Source: Chloroflexota bacterium
GTDB taxonomy: Bacteria > Chloroflexota > UBA6077 > FW602-bin22 > JACPRP01
NCBI GenBank assembly: GCA_023480885.1
Contig: JAMCWX010000073.1
Location: 1 to 52,134 of the forward strand
Direction: 5' to 3'
Length of the DNA stretch: 52,134 nucleotides
How positions within the stretch are numbered: position 1 is the stretch's first letter; every line of letters begins with the position of its first letter. Below, one piece after another: positions 21,805-33,960 of the stretch. Made by a program: the position numbers and the translations under genes. The notes under the pieces were generated by a model that was not told where the DNA came from, searched no databases, and saw nothing but the letters and a program-made list of their open reading frames with translations.

Positions 21805-22582
21805 ATGGAGAAAACTGCCAGCCCGAAAGTCTTGGTCAGGTCGCGCACAAACAAAGGGTTCTTGAAGTTAGACCTGGTGACCACGAGGAACCTGATTCAG
21901 GCGGCTTTGGCCATGATCTTGCTCTACACGGGCTGGCGATTCTATCTTTTTGTCCAGCATTTCGAAACGCTGGGCTCTACTCCATACGTGGAGCGACCTG
22001 CATCTGTAGAAGCATTCCTGCCACTCAGCGCGCTCGTGGCCACCAAGAACTGGATAGTCAACGGAACCTTCGATACCATCCACCCCGCGGGACTGACGAT
22101 CTTTCTCGCCGTGACCACGATTTCTCTCTTGTTCAAGAAGGCCGTCTGTAGTTGGCTGTGCCCAATCGGCGCTCTATCAGAACTACTCGCGAAACTGGGC
22201 AAACATATTCTTGGCCGAAACCTTCGCCTTCCTACATACTTCGATCGTCCGCTTATGGGCCTGAAATATCTCGTGCTCGGGTTCTTCGTTAAATCGATCA
22301 TAGTAGACATCCAACAGGATCGACGTGGCTAAGGCGAGTGACGTCACCTCACCGGAATGTTCAAGTTGCTTGAACTGCCTCAAGGCGTGTCCAAGGGCCG
22401 GCGCATTGACATTGAAAGCTGTTGGGCGATGGGACATAAACCCCTGGCTGTATCCAATGCTGGTGGTCGGCACCCTCTGTGTCGCGATCATTGCCGCCAA
22501 CCTGACCGGGCACTGGCAGACAGCCATCACCTACGCCGAATACGCCAAGTTGATACCATTGGCAGATACGCTATCCCATTGA
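21805..22582 (+). pseudogene. napH-like membrane iron-sulfur protein, split by internal deletion
   Basis: Two overlapping frames make up one broken gene. 21805-22332 (175 aa) carries the N-terminal membrane helices and a CSWLCPIGALSEL motif. 22325-22582 (85 aa, GTG start) carries CSSCLNCLKACP and the last membrane helix. In intact NapH/NosR-type proteins, another membrane segment, a second CxxxCP motif and the first [4Fe-4S] cluster lie between these parts. Here they are missing at about 22310-22330 and the frame changes. The halves could be made as two polypeptides through the 8-base overlap, but loss of function is likelier. Confidence 0.65.
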
Positions 22583-22749
22583 CCTAGCCAATCGGGCACG
22601 GCGAAACCTGGGCCGCAGCAGGCATCTGCACAACCCTGTGAGACATTCGGAAGTCCTCCTTCAACGCTATCCCCTTTTTAGCTTGGTACAGTAATTGCAG
22701 CAGAGAATCCCTAGGCTGGTGTGCTTCCACATGACAGGAGTGCAGCGAA
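22583..22749. other. intergenic, no clear element
   Basis: Between the broken napH-like gene and the molybdoenzyme operon I see a T-run (CCCCTTTTTA at about 22673-22682) but no convincing hairpin or promoter. Confidence 0.3.
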
Positions 22750-23277
22750 ATGAAAGATACGGTGCGTTCCGGCGTTCTGGCTCAACGTCGTAGACGTGGG
22801 CCAGGCAAATTGCAGCTACGATTGAACGTTAACGGAGAAACGTACGAAGTGATGGTAGAGCCCCGACGTACCTTGCTGGATGTCCTGAGAGACGACCTGG
22901 GCCTGACGGGCGCCAAGAAGGTCTGTGATCGAGGGCAATGCGGGGCCTGCACAGTGCTGCTACAGGGCGTGCCAGTGTATTCGTGTCTGAAGCTGGCAAT
23001 CGAGTGCGAGGGGAAACCCGTCGAGACCGTTGAAGGTCTGATGTCCAACGGCAGATTGCATCCGTTACAGCAGGCATTCATCGATCACGATGCGTTTCAG
23101 TGCGGTTTCTGTACGCCAGGCATACTGATGTCGCTGAAAGCTTTGTTTGACCGCAACGACAGCCCAACCGAAGACGAAGTCAGACAAGCAGTAGAGGGAA
23201 ACCTTTGCCGCTGCGGAGCATACTCGAAGGTATTGCAGGCAGCATTGTCGGTGGCCAGGGCAAACGAACAGGAGTAA
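22750..23277 (+). CDS. xanthine dehydrogenase-family [2Fe-2S] subunit
   Basis: 175 residues. The N-terminal plant-type [2Fe-2S] domain has CDRGQCGACTVLLQG with a later Cys near 79. The C-terminal helical domain has CGFCTPGILMS and CRCGAYSKV for the second [2Fe-2S] cluster. This is the small subunit of the CoxS/XdhC/HcrC family. It relays electrons from the molybdenum site to FAD. The first gene of a three-gene operon, with AGGAG 9 bases before the ATG. Confidence 0.92.
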   Translation: MKDTVRSGVLAQRRRRGPGKLQLRLNVNGETYEVMVEPRRTLLDVLRDDLGLTGAKKVCDRGQCGACTVLLQGVPVYSCLKLAIECEGKPVETVEGLMSNGRLHPLQQAFIDHDAFQCGFCTPGILMSLKALFDRNDSPTEDEVRQAVEGNLCRCGAYSKVLQAALSVARANEQE

Positions 23278-23282
23278 GTGCT

Positions 23283-25640
23283 GTGCCTAAGATCGTCAGG
23301 ACCAGGGTAGAGTTTGAGGGCGAGGTGCGAGAGAGGATGGCAGTAGTCGTGGAAGACCAGGTGCTCCCGTGGAGCGCTAGGGAAAAGCTTGACATCGTCG
23401 GACGACCACATCCCAGGGTCGGTGGCAGGCAGATAGTTACGGGAGGTGCCACGTACACTGCCGACGTCCAGATTCCAGGCATGCTCCATTGCAAAATAAG
23501 GCGCAGCCCACTGCCTCACGCAGAGGTCCTATCAATTGATACTGCTGAGGCCCAGACCCTATTCGGCGTCAGGGGGGTGCTGACTCACGCGAACGCTCCA
23601 CGGATCCGATGGTTTGGTAACAGCTTCCTGTTCGACCGATTTGTCCGATTCGAGGGAGACGAAGTTGCCGCTGTGGCCGCGGATAGCGAGGAAATTGCCG
23701 AAGATGCCCTCGACCTGATTCACGTGCGCTATCGGGAGTTGCCGTTTGTCGTCGACCCCGAGCAAGCTATGAAACCGGACGCTCCAAGGGTCCACAAGGA
23801 AGGAAACGTGATCGGTGGACCAGAGGGCGATGTGTACGAGCGAGGGAACCTGGAGGAAGGTTTTGCCAGGTCGAATCACGTCTTCTCGGAGAGATACGAG
23901 ACGCAAGCGGCAGTACACAACTGTCTGGAGCCGCACTGCTGCGTCGCAATGTGGAATGGCGACGAACTGGTGCTGTGGACCTCCACGCAGCACGCATACG
24001 GCGTCAGAGATGGAGTTGCCGCGGCGCTGGGCCTTCCTCTACATAAGGTTAGAGTGATCTGCGAGTTTATGGGAGCTGGATTCGGCAGCAAGCAGGGAGC
24101 TGGCAAGCACGAGGTGATCGCCGCTCTTCTCGCGAAGATGACCGAAAGGCCAGTCAGGCTTTACCCGAGTCGGAGAGAAGAGAATCTCGCCGGCGGCGTG
24201 CGGCACCCAACCATTCAATATCTGAGGGCCGGCGTTCGGAGAGATGGGAAGCTAATGGCCCTGCACCTACGGTCGATTGCGAATGTCGGCGCTTACGGCA
24301 CAGATTCGAGTGAGGTTGGAGGACCAGTTCGTGAGCTTTACGACTGCGCTAACGTGCGGACGGAGCAGTTTGCAGTCTACACGAACGCGGGTCCCGCCGC
24401 TGCATTCCGAGCGCCTGGCTACGTGGAAGGGATGTTTGCCCTGGAATCGATGATGGACCAGATAGCTTATTCTCTGAGCATGGACCCTTTGCAATTGCGA
24501 CTGGTGAACTATGCCAGGAAGGACCCTGTACGGGGAGCAACGTATTCGAGCAAACCCCTGGACGAGGCTTATCGAACAGGGGCGAAGATGGCTGGCTGGA
24601 ACCTACGAGCTAAAGCCCAGCAGATGGGTGCCAGGCGAAGAGGACTCGGAATGGCCAGCCAGATCTGGGGCGGGGGCGGGGGGCCACCAGCTTACGCAAT
24701 CATACGCTTGAACTCTGATGGAACGGCCGACCTTGTTACAGGTACGCAGGACATCGGCACAGGCACAAAAACGGTTCTGGTACAGATAGCCGCGGAGGAA
24801 CTCGGACTCAAAGCAGAGGACATCAGGATAACTGTGGGGGACACTCTTGCTGGTCCGTATGCGCCTGTCAGCGCCGGCAGCATGACGGTGCCCTCGATGG
24901 GGCCAGCCGTGAGAGCAGCAGCCAAAAGTGCGCGAGAGGAGCTCTTGAGCCTGGCCTCAGCGTTGATGCAGGTTTCTGCCGCAAGCCTGAGCATCAGGAA
25001 TGGGATTATAACCTCCACCACTCCGTCGAAAACAGTTGCGGTGAGCGATGTTACACGTCGTATCGGCGACTTTATGATCGTGGGAAAGGGCGCGCGCGGA
25101 CCAAATCCGCCGAACGTGAAGGTCAGGACGTTCGGCGCACAGTTCGCCGAGGTCGAAGTAGATGTCGAAACTGGCGATGTGACTGTAACACGAGTGGTAG
25201 CAGTTCATGACTTTGGGAGGATAATCAATCCGCTTACGTCAGGGAGCCAGATCGAAGGCGGGATCGTCCAGGGAATAGGTTTTGCCCTGATGGAGGAACG
25301 ATTTGTAGACCCTGAAAGTGGTACATCGCTTAACGCTAACCTGGAGGCCTACAAGATACCCACTATACTGGATATTCCCATAATCGAACACGCTTTGATC
25401 GATCGCCCTGACGAAAGCTGCAACTCCATTGGATCGAAAGGAGCGGGCGAGCCACCCATCATTCCCACCGCGGCGGCCATAGCGAACGCGGTGTACGATG
25501 CCGCGGGCGTGAGAGTTCGCTCGCTTCCTATCACCAGGGAAAAGATACTGGTAGAGATAGGCAAACTCAAGCTGCAGCCCAAGCCGGCTGGTGAAGCGCC
25601 TGGTCCCGCTCAAAAGCGCAGGCGGCCTCGACGTGGATAA
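23283..25640 (+). CDS. xanthine dehydrogenase-family molybdopterin subunit
   Basis: 785 residues from GTG 23283, 5 bases after the small subunit stop, with AGGAG upstream. The substrate-binding and cofactor regions are recognisable: MGAGFGSKQGAGKHE, AAFRAPGYVEGMF, QDIGTGTKTVL, and GSKGAGEPP with the likely catalytic Glu. The active-site AFRAPG is unlike the AYxCSFR loop of true aerobic CO dehydrogenase. The enzyme is therefore a hydroxylase or dehydrogenase of unknown substrate (purine, aldehyde or aromatic CoA). A CoxL label would be misleading despite the CODH genes nearby. Confidence 0.9.
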   Translation: MPKIVRTRVEFEGEVRERMAVVVEDQVLPWSAREKLDIVGRPHPRVGGRQIVTGGATYTADVQIPGMLHCKIRRSPLPHAEVLSIDTAEAQTLFGVRGVLTHANAPRIRWFGNSFLFDRFVRFEGDEVAAVAADSEEIAEDALDLIHVRYRELPFVVDPEQAMKPDAPRVHKEGNVIGGPEGDVYERGNLEEGFARSNHVFSERYETQAAVHNCLEPHCCVAMWNGDELVLWTSTQHAYGVRDGVAAALGLPLHKVRVICEFMGAGFGSKQGAGKHEVIAALLAKMTERPVRLYPSRREENLAGGVRHPTIQYLRAGVRRDGKLMALHLRSIANVGAYGTDSSEVGGPVRELYDCANVRTEQFAVYTNAGPAAAFRAPGYVEGMFALESMMDQIAYSLSMDPLQLRLVNYARKDPVRGATYSSKPLDEAYRTGAKMAGWNLRAKAQQMGARRRGLGMASQIWGGGGGPPAYAIIRLNSDGTADLVTGTQDIGTGTKTVLVQIAAEELGLKAEDIRITVGDTLAGPYAPVSAGSMTVPSMGPAVRAAAKSAREELLSLASALMQVSAASLSIRNGIITSTTPSKTVAVSDVTRRIGDFMIVGKGARGPNPPNVKVRTFGAQFAEVEVDVETGDVTVTRVVAVHDFGRIINPLTSGSQIEGGIVQGIGFALMEERFVDPESGTSLNANLEAYKIPTILDIPIIEHALIDRPDESCNSIGSKGAGEPPIIPTAAAIANAVYDAAGVRVRSLPITREKILVEIGKLKLQPKPAGEAPGPAQKRRRPRRG

Positions 25641-25654
25641 GGAGAGGAAGTCAA

Positions 25655-26632
25655 ATGCGAGCGTTTGATTATGTGGATGCTACCTCTGTTGAAGATGCGA
25701 CAACCTTCCTGCAAGACGAAGCAGACAGCGCGTTAATCGCGGGCGGCACCGAATTGCTTGTGCTGATGAAAAACAAGGTGATCAACCCGCGCTTGCTGAT
25801 TAACGTCAAATCGATTGATGGCTTACATAGAATTCGGGCGGACGGCGAAGGCTCTCTGACAATCGGTTCGGTAGCTACAATTGCGGAGCTGGGCAGCGAC
25901 GAAGTGGTGCAACGTAGTTTTCCAATTCTTGCGGATGCTATCAGGGTTGCTGCGTCACCACAGCTCAGGAATATGGCCACAGTGGGCGGCAACCTGTGCC
26001 AGAAGCCAAGGTGCTGGTACTATCGCGGATCTTTCGACTGCTTCCTCAAAGGGGCCCGTGGCTGCCACGCGCTAAATGGCCAGAATCGTGGCTCCGGCAT
26101 CTTCGGTCGTTCTGAATGCTACGCTGTGAATCCGTCCGACCTGGCTCCGCCACTTGTAGCTCTGGGGGCATCGGTGGTGATTCAGAGCCCTCAGGGCCGC
26201 AAGCAGATTTCGCTGGCAGATTTCTTCACCTTGCCGAGAGGGGAGTTGCTGAACCAGACTATACTGGGCCGTGACGAGATGGTTGTCGAAGTCAGGATTC
26301 CGAAGCAGCCACATCGTTCCCGTGGAGTGTTCCTGAAGGCGATGGAACGAAAGACGTGGTCCTTCGCCCAGGCCAGCGTTGCCATGCAACTATCACGATC
26401 TGACGATAGAATCGAGGATGTGCGAATCGTCCTTGGTGCAATAGCTCCAATTCCCTGGAGAGCTACTGCGGCTGAGGACGCTCTTCGCGCCAGGGCGCTT
26501 ACCAGACAACTGATCGAGGTTGCTTCTGCTGCAGCAGTGGAAGGCGCCCATCCGTCCGGCGACAACCGCTACAAGGTTACGTTAGTGAGAGAGCTGGTGA
26601 AGCGAGGACTCTCGGCTCTCTTGAACACATAA
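25655..26632 (+). CDS. FAD-binding subunit with extra Cys cluster
   Basis: 325 residues. The FAD domain motifs are present: AGGTELLVLMKN near 30 and ATVGGNLCQ near 105. An insertion follows (about residues 111-150) with four cysteines in RCWYYRGSFDCF, GCHALNG and RSECYAVNP. An equivalent cluster-bearing loop is known in 4-hydroxybenzoyl-CoA reductase and PaoB-type subunits, where it holds a [4Fe-4S] cluster. It accepts electrons from the [2Fe-2S] subunit and passes them to an acceptor. AAGGAGAGG precedes the ATG, and the gene ends the operon. Confidence 0.9.
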   Translation: MRAFDYVDATSVEDATTFLQDEADSALIAGGTELLVLMKNKVINPRLLINVKSIDGLHRIRADGEGSLTIGSVATIAELGSDEVVQRSFPILADAIRVAASPQLRNMATVGGNLCQKPRCWYYRGSFDCFLKGARGCHALNGQNRGSGIFGRSECYAVNPSDLAPPLVALGASVVIQSPQGRKQISLADFFTLPRGELLNQTILGRDEMVVEVRIPKQPHRSRGVFLKAMERKTWSFAQASVAMQLSRSDDRIEDVRIVLGAIAPIPWRATAAEDALRARALTRQLIEVASAAAVEGAHPSGDNRYKVTLVRELVKRGLSALLNT

Positions 26633-26669
26633 CTCGTCGATCATCTGCATTCTGATATGGCCACTTCGG

Positions 26670-27317
26670 TCAGGACGCCTGTCCTTCGCCGGCACCCTTT
26701 TTCTGAAGCTGAGCTTCGCGATCCCTGAGCCAGCGCTTGATCTCCTCCAGGCATGGCGGAGCAACGTAGAATACCTGTATGTCCAGCGGGAACTGAACTC
26801 TGTGGCCTTCCCCCATAAGCAGTACCCCAATCTCGCCACTCTGCAATGTCTCGTCTATCCGCTTCGCTATGTCCTCGTTTCTTCTTTTTTGAGCCTCCGA
26901 GTAGAATTCGTAAACCCTGGTGGCCGCCGTCTGGCTCTGAAGGCCCACAGACAAGCACCTGCTCCAGTCCATCAACTCCGCTAGCAGTTCGTCGCCCTCG
27001 ATTGGCTGAAGATGAGCCCCTCTTTCCAATCTGGATTTGACGACTCGATGGCTTCCCTTGTTTAGCTCCTCAATGGCCCTGGCCCCTGCCTCCCCATCCA
27101 GGGGAACAAGTTCGTGATACACCTTGCTTACGCTGCCGAGTTTCGTTTCCAGATTAGTCACCTGGTCCTCCACCTGAGCCCAGTACCTGTCAACCTTCTC
27201 TGCGAGCTCTGGTTCCGTCCCCCCTGGTGCGAAAACGAGTGGTACAAAGAACAGCTTTCTCGCCGTCCTGTATTGCTCGACAGCAGGCTTCTCTATTCTT
27301 CCAAGCTCTTGCGCCAT
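26670..27317 (-). CDS. conserved hypothetical next to cooS remnant
   Basis: 215 residues with no signal peptide. It is mostly helical and charged, including QVEDQVTNLETKLGSVSKVY, and has a C-terminal region GVLLMGEGHRVQFPLDIQVFYVAPP that looks like an alpha/beta core. The downstream tail is Lys/Gln-rich. It starts 13 bases after the cooS remnant and would share its transcript. The reading frame is intact although the partner gene has decayed. I do not recognise a named family. By context it may have been a CODH accessory factor. Confidence 0.65.
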   Translation of the reverse strand: MAQELGRIEKPAVEQYRTARKLFFVPLVFAPGGTEPELAEKVDRYWAQVEDQVTNLETKLGSVSKVYHELVPLDGEAGARAIEELNKGSHRVVKSRLERGAHLQPIEGDELLAELMDWSRCLSVGLQSQTAATRVYEFYSEAQKRRNEDIAKRIDETLQSGEIGVLLMGEGHRVQFPLDIQVFYVAPPCLEEIKRWLRDREAQLQKKGAGEGQAS

Positions 27318-27330
27318 TCTCCATCTCCGT

Positions 27331-28725
27331 TCACGAGTGCTTGATTACGCTGGATTCAATCTTCAACGCCAGTCTTAATTCTACTATTTGACTGCCGTCG
27401 CAATCAATCCCCAGAGCACTCCTCTTGCGATCGATGTGCTCCGCGATTAGCTGGGCAGCCATCACAGGGTCCTCTTCGAGCAGCACCTTTCCGCCCGTCA
27501 GCGATTCGATATCCTCGGTCAGAATTCTGGACACCAACTCGCCACCCGTGACTGGCGGGGTTGGGCCGATGTGCGTCAACAGACCGAGCGCCACGGCGAA
27601 GAATCCGTCGCACACAGCCTTTTGCTCGAGATACTCTGGCGCGGAAACAGCCACTGGTAACTGGCTTGGATCGACTCCCATTTCTTCTGCGATGGCCGTC
27701 ACTACCACGCCGATGCGGCCGATGTCGACACAGGAGCCAAAGTTCAGGCAAGGCGGCACTCCCAGCGCCTTGCAGATCGTTCGCAGTCCTGGTCCCGCGA
27801 CATCGGCGGCAGATAGCGACGCCATGCCTTCGATTTACAGCGCGCTGCTGACACATCCCGCGTTGACTACCAGGATGTCCCTGGCGATAAGCTCCTTCAC
27901 GAGCGGTACAACCGCTGTGTCGTGGCCGTTACGGTTGTTCGTGCACCCCACCACGGCGACGATGCCCTTAATCAGTCCATCGGCCACAGCTTTGATCAGA
28001 GGGCGCAAGCTGCCTCCCAACGCGCCGGCGATGGACTCCATGGAAAAGCCGGCGACGACGTCCTGCCGTCCGTCAGGAATATGGATTCGAGCACCTCTTC
28101 GCTGGAACGCCTCGATGCCCATCTCCACCAGTTCCCGCGCCTGCTCGTCGATCATCGCAGGATCGAAATCGACGACGTCTTCTACGCCAGCCATCCTCAC
28201 CATTCTATCGACGCAGACCAGTCTCGTGTGGAATCTGTCGGCCATGGCCTTGAGTCCCGGCGTCGAGCAGTTCAGATCCATCATCACAAGGTCGATGGCG
28301 CCCGTTGCCACCATAAACTCCTGGTTGATCCAGTTCCCCGTCTGTCCGGCAAAGCCGGCGGCGCTGTGCGAGGATCTCTGCATGAGTTCCTGGCCCGTGC
28401 ACATCGAGCCAATCACCCGAATTCCCTTCGCGCCAGCAGACCTCGCCAGACGCTGCATCTCAGCCGTTTGGGAGGCTTGAAGCACCGCCGTGCCGACGAG
28501 CGGCACGTGCCCGTGGGCGACGATGTTCACGTACTCAGGATCGATGATACCCAGGTCGGCCTCGCTGCGCACGATCTGCGGGGTGCCGAGCAAGATATCC
28601 TGGAGGGTGATCGTCGAGACCAGACCGGCGTAACCAGTGGCAATGGCCAGTCTCAACGCAGTCATCAGCAGATCGACTGGATCCGTGTTCACCGACGTCA
28701 TGGATTTGGTCAGCGCGTCGTGAAA
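27331..28725 (-). pseudogene. decayed, N-terminally truncated CO dehydrogenase (cooS)
   Basis: Two frames in the same phase are separated only by TAA at 27835-27837. Together they align without gaps to the C-terminal two thirds of CooS: VNIVAHGHVPL, then SMCTGQE, NAGC, and NFGSCVDIGR with C-cluster ligands kept. The stop falls where intact CooS has the Gly after TC in SASTCGKTG. Homology continues about 9 codons upstream of ATG 28701 to a TAG at 28726. The N-terminal part with the B and D clusters is absent. THIGPTPPVTG suggests another CooS clade than the ACS-linked copy at 47-49 kb. TAA rules out selenocysteine. Confidence 0.75.
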
Positions 28726-28911
28726 CTACTTCGTTTCGATTTTGAGTAATAACTGCCAATATCGTACCTCCATTGCAATCCACGGGCCGATCCATTTGTC
28801 GCCCGTGCGTGTGCCAACTTGCGTGAGCGTCAAAATGCCACAATCCTGCTTTCCTGCACATGGCGAGGACGGCACCTTGTCGCCTCCGACCTGGACCGGC
28901 CAGAACGCGGA

Positions 28912-28955
28912 ATTATACGGAATAATGCGAATGGTCTGCCGTGACAAAAGTCACA
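28912..28955 (-). promoter_or_regulatory. class II CRP-type promoter toward the cooS remnant
   Basis: On the minus strand a perfect TATAAT (28912-28917) predicts a start at about 28906, with no -35 box. The sequence CGTGA-CAAAAG-TCACA (plus strand 28940-28955, centre 28947.5) matches TGTGA-N6-TCACA in 9 of 10 positions. It is centred at -41.5, the standard class II position for CRP/FNR/CooA-family activators. No such regulator is encoded in the window. Confidence 0.6.
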
Positions 28956-29075
28956 ACCACAACCTGAGTCGCTCACAGGCAGGCAACCTTTCTCTCATTG
29001 CGAATAAGCCCATCTATGTGCTAAACTGTAAAAGAACGTTCTCCCCTTGCGGGGAAGTGTGGTGATGCGCTCAAG

Positions 29076-31781
<2,706 letters not shown>

Positions 31782-31794
31782 GGATTCTTTCCTG

Positions 31795-32748
31795 ATGCAG
31801 AATGTCCAGGATTTCGCCGAGAACATCTTGGGCAACGTCGAGAGGGTCATCGTCGGCAAGCGCGCTGAAGTCGAGCTTGTGCTTGTTGCGTTGGTTTGCC
31901 AGGGCCACGTGCTCATCGAAGACGTGCCGGGCGTGGGCAAGACCGTGCTGGCCAAGGCCATCGCCAAATCTATTGGTTGCATTTTCAAGCGCATTCAATT
32001 TACCCCTGACCTGCTTCCAAGCGACGTGACTGGAGTCTCAGTTTACAATCAGAAGACGGGGGGATTCGAATTCCGCCCAGGCCCTATCATCGGCCAGATC
32101 GTTCTTACCGACGAGATCAATAGGGCTACACCCAAGACACAGTCGGCCCTCCTGGAATGTATGGAAGAACGCCAGATAAGCGTCGATGGCGTGACCCGCG
32201 CCATGCCCGTCCCATTCCTGGTCTTAGCTACCCAGAATCCCATCGAATACGAAGGCACGTTTCCTCTCCCTGAAGCACAACTCGATCGCTTCCTGATGCG
32301 AATCAGTCTGGGCTACCCTAACAAGCAGGACGAGTTAACTGTGCTCGAACGCCAGCAGGTCATTCACCCCATCGACCAGATCCAGCGGGTCGTCAGTGTC
32401 GAAGAACTGGTGGAAATACAGCAGGTCGTGAGGCGCGACATATACGTCGACCCATCGATCCGAAACTACGTCGTGTCCATCGTCGCCACGACACGCCAGC
32501 ATCCTGATGTTTATCTGGGAGCAAGCCCACGCGGGTCGCTTGCGCTCTTCAGAACTTCACAAGCGAGAGCAGCTCTAGAAGGGCGTGATTACGTTATCCC
32601 CGATGATGTTAAGGCACTGGCGCAACCTACCCTCGCTCACCGAATCATCGTCAGCCCTTCGGCTCGAATCCGAAACGTGAGTTCTGCCACTATCGTGTCA
32701 GAAATCCTCGAAAGTTTGCCTGTGCCAGGTAACCAGATTCGCAGGTAG
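31795..32748 (+). CDS. MoxR-family AAA+ ATPase
   Basis: 317 residues from ATG 31795 (the longer frame overlaps secA). Walker A is [38 protein letters not shown] is the Walker B/sensor region typical of MoxR, and [22 protein letters not shown] follows. MoxR ATPases act as chaperones that remodel partner proteins and are characteristically paired with a DUF58 gene and a transglutaminase-like membrane protein, exactly as here. Cytoplasmic. Confidence 0.92.
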   Translation: MQNVQDFAENILGNVERVIVGKRAEVELVLVALVCQGHVLIEDVPGVGKTVLAKAIAKSIGCIFKRIQFTPDLLPSDVTGVSVYNQKTGGFEFRPGPIIGQIVLTDEINRATPKTQSALLECMEERQISVDGVTRAMPVPFLVLATQNPIEYEGTFPLPEAQLDRFLMRISLGYPNKQDELTVLERQQVIHPIDQIQRVVSVEELVEIQQVVRRDIYVDPSIRNYVVSIVATTRQHPDVYLGASPRGSLALFRTSQARAALEGRDYVIPDDVKALAQPTLAHRIIVSPSARIRNVSSATIVSEILESLPVPGNQIRR

Positions 32749-32760
32749 TTGGGAGGAACC

Positions 32761-33960
32761 GTGACCAACGGAGCAAAAGCCATTGCCGTCACGGTGATAG
32801 TCCTCATCGCCGCGCTAGGCAGCGGTCTGCCACTGCTCGCCCGCCTCTCCTATGCCCTAATGGCCGTGCTGGCGCTGTGCGCGATGTGGGCTTGGGGCAG
32901 CTTGCGCTGGCTGGAAATCAAACGCGCTGTGCCCGCTCGGCGTACGCAGGTTGGCAGAGCCGTCGAAGACCGGTTTGCGGTACGCAACACCTGGGTTATC
33001 CCCAAGACCTGGATAGAGATTCGAGATTATTCTTCACTTCCAGATCATCAGGCCAGTCAGGCATTCGGCCTCGCACCTCGATCCTGGAGGAAGTGGGCTG
33101 TGCGAACCGTTTGCGGCAGGCGAGGCAAGTATACTATTGGCCCTTACGCAATAGTAACAGGGGACCCGCTCGCTATCTTTCGGCGAACCAGGGTGGTCAA
33201 CGAAAGGCACGCCATAGTGGTCTATCCAGCAGTCGTCGATCTGCCAGACTTCCAGTTCCCTGCCGGCGATCTACCTGGTGGTTACGCGTCCAGACAGCGT
33301 GCCAATTACGTCACCCCTAACGCATCCAGCGTCAGGGAGTACGCTCCTGGCGATAGCCTGAACCGCATTCATTGGCTCTCGACGGCCAGGAATGGCCGCC
33401 TGATGACAAAGGAATTCGAGCTCGACCCAACATCCGATACCTGGATCATCCTCGATATGCAACAAGATGTACACGCAGGGTCGGGGCAGGAGTCCACCGA
33501 AGAATACGGCGTCATCGCGGCTGCGTCGCTGGCTACACATTTCCTTGACCGCAACAGAGCAGTAGGATTGATCGCCTCCGCCACTCATCGCGAGACAATA
33601 CTGGGCGATCGAGGCACCAGGCAGATGCTCAAAATTCTGGAAGGTCTGGCCGTATTCCGAGCGGAAGGCAAGATTCCCTTAGTCGAGGTTATCGCCGCCG
33701 AGGCTTCCAGATTCGGACGAGGCACTACACTGGTGGTGATCACTCCTTCGAACGACGAATCCTGGTGCGAGGCGCTGCGCGAACTGAAGTATCGTGGAGT
33801 CCGCGTGGTCACCGCGATCCTGGAGGCAAGCACATTTGGCGGGAGCGGTAGCCCGACGCTCGCCGTAGGAGAGTTGGCCGCAGCAGACATACCTGTCTAC
33901 CTGATCAGGAAAGGCGACGCTTTTCAGCAAGTCTTCGTCGGACAAGGAATAAAACAATGA
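32761..33960 (+). CDS. DUF58 domain protein
   Basis: 399 residues from GTG 32761, preceded by GGGAGGAACC. The TTG directly after the moxR stop overlaps this site and is rejected. Two N-terminal membrane helices (about 8-48) are followed by a beta-rich region and the DUF58 signature SVREYAPGDSLNRIHWLSTARNG with a VWA-like C-terminus (WIILDMQQDVHAG). It is the usual MoxR partner, probably scaffolding an envelope complex. It overlaps the next gene by ATGA. Confidence 0.88.
   Translation: MTNGAKAIAVTVIVLIAALGSGLPLLARLSYALMAVLALCAMWAWGSLRWLEIKRAVPARRTQVGRAVEDRFAVRNTWVIPKTWIEIRDYSSLPDHQASQAFGLAPRSWRKWAVRTVCGRRGKYTIGPYAIVTGDPLAIFRRTRVVNERHAIVVYPAVVDLPDFQFPAGDLPGGYASRQRANYVTPNASSVREYAPGDSLNRIHWLSTARNGRLMTKEFELDPTSDTWIILDMQQDVHAGSGQESTEEYGVIAAASLATHFLDRNRAVGLIASATHRETILGDRGTRQMLKILEGLAVFRAEGKIPLVEVIAAEASRFGRGTTLVVITPSNDESWCEALRELKYRGVRVVTAILEASTFGGSGSPTLAVGELAAADIPVYLIRKGDAFQQVFVGQGIKQ

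Noticed and set aside
23283..25640. Aerobic CO dehydrogenase large subunit (coxL)
   Set aside because: The active-site loop is AFRAPG, not AYxCSFR or AYRGAGR, and the FAD subunit has a four-Cys insertion not typical of CoxM.
27835..27837. Selenocysteine or pyrrolysine read-through of the stop inside the cooS remnant
   Set aside because: The codon is TAA, which encodes neither, and a second stop (TAG 28726) also interrupts the homology.
28726..28947. 73-codon minus-strand frame upstream of the cooS remnant
   Set aside because: Its TTG start sits inside the CRP-type site upstream of the predicted transcription start, and the sequence does not resemble the CooS N-terminus.
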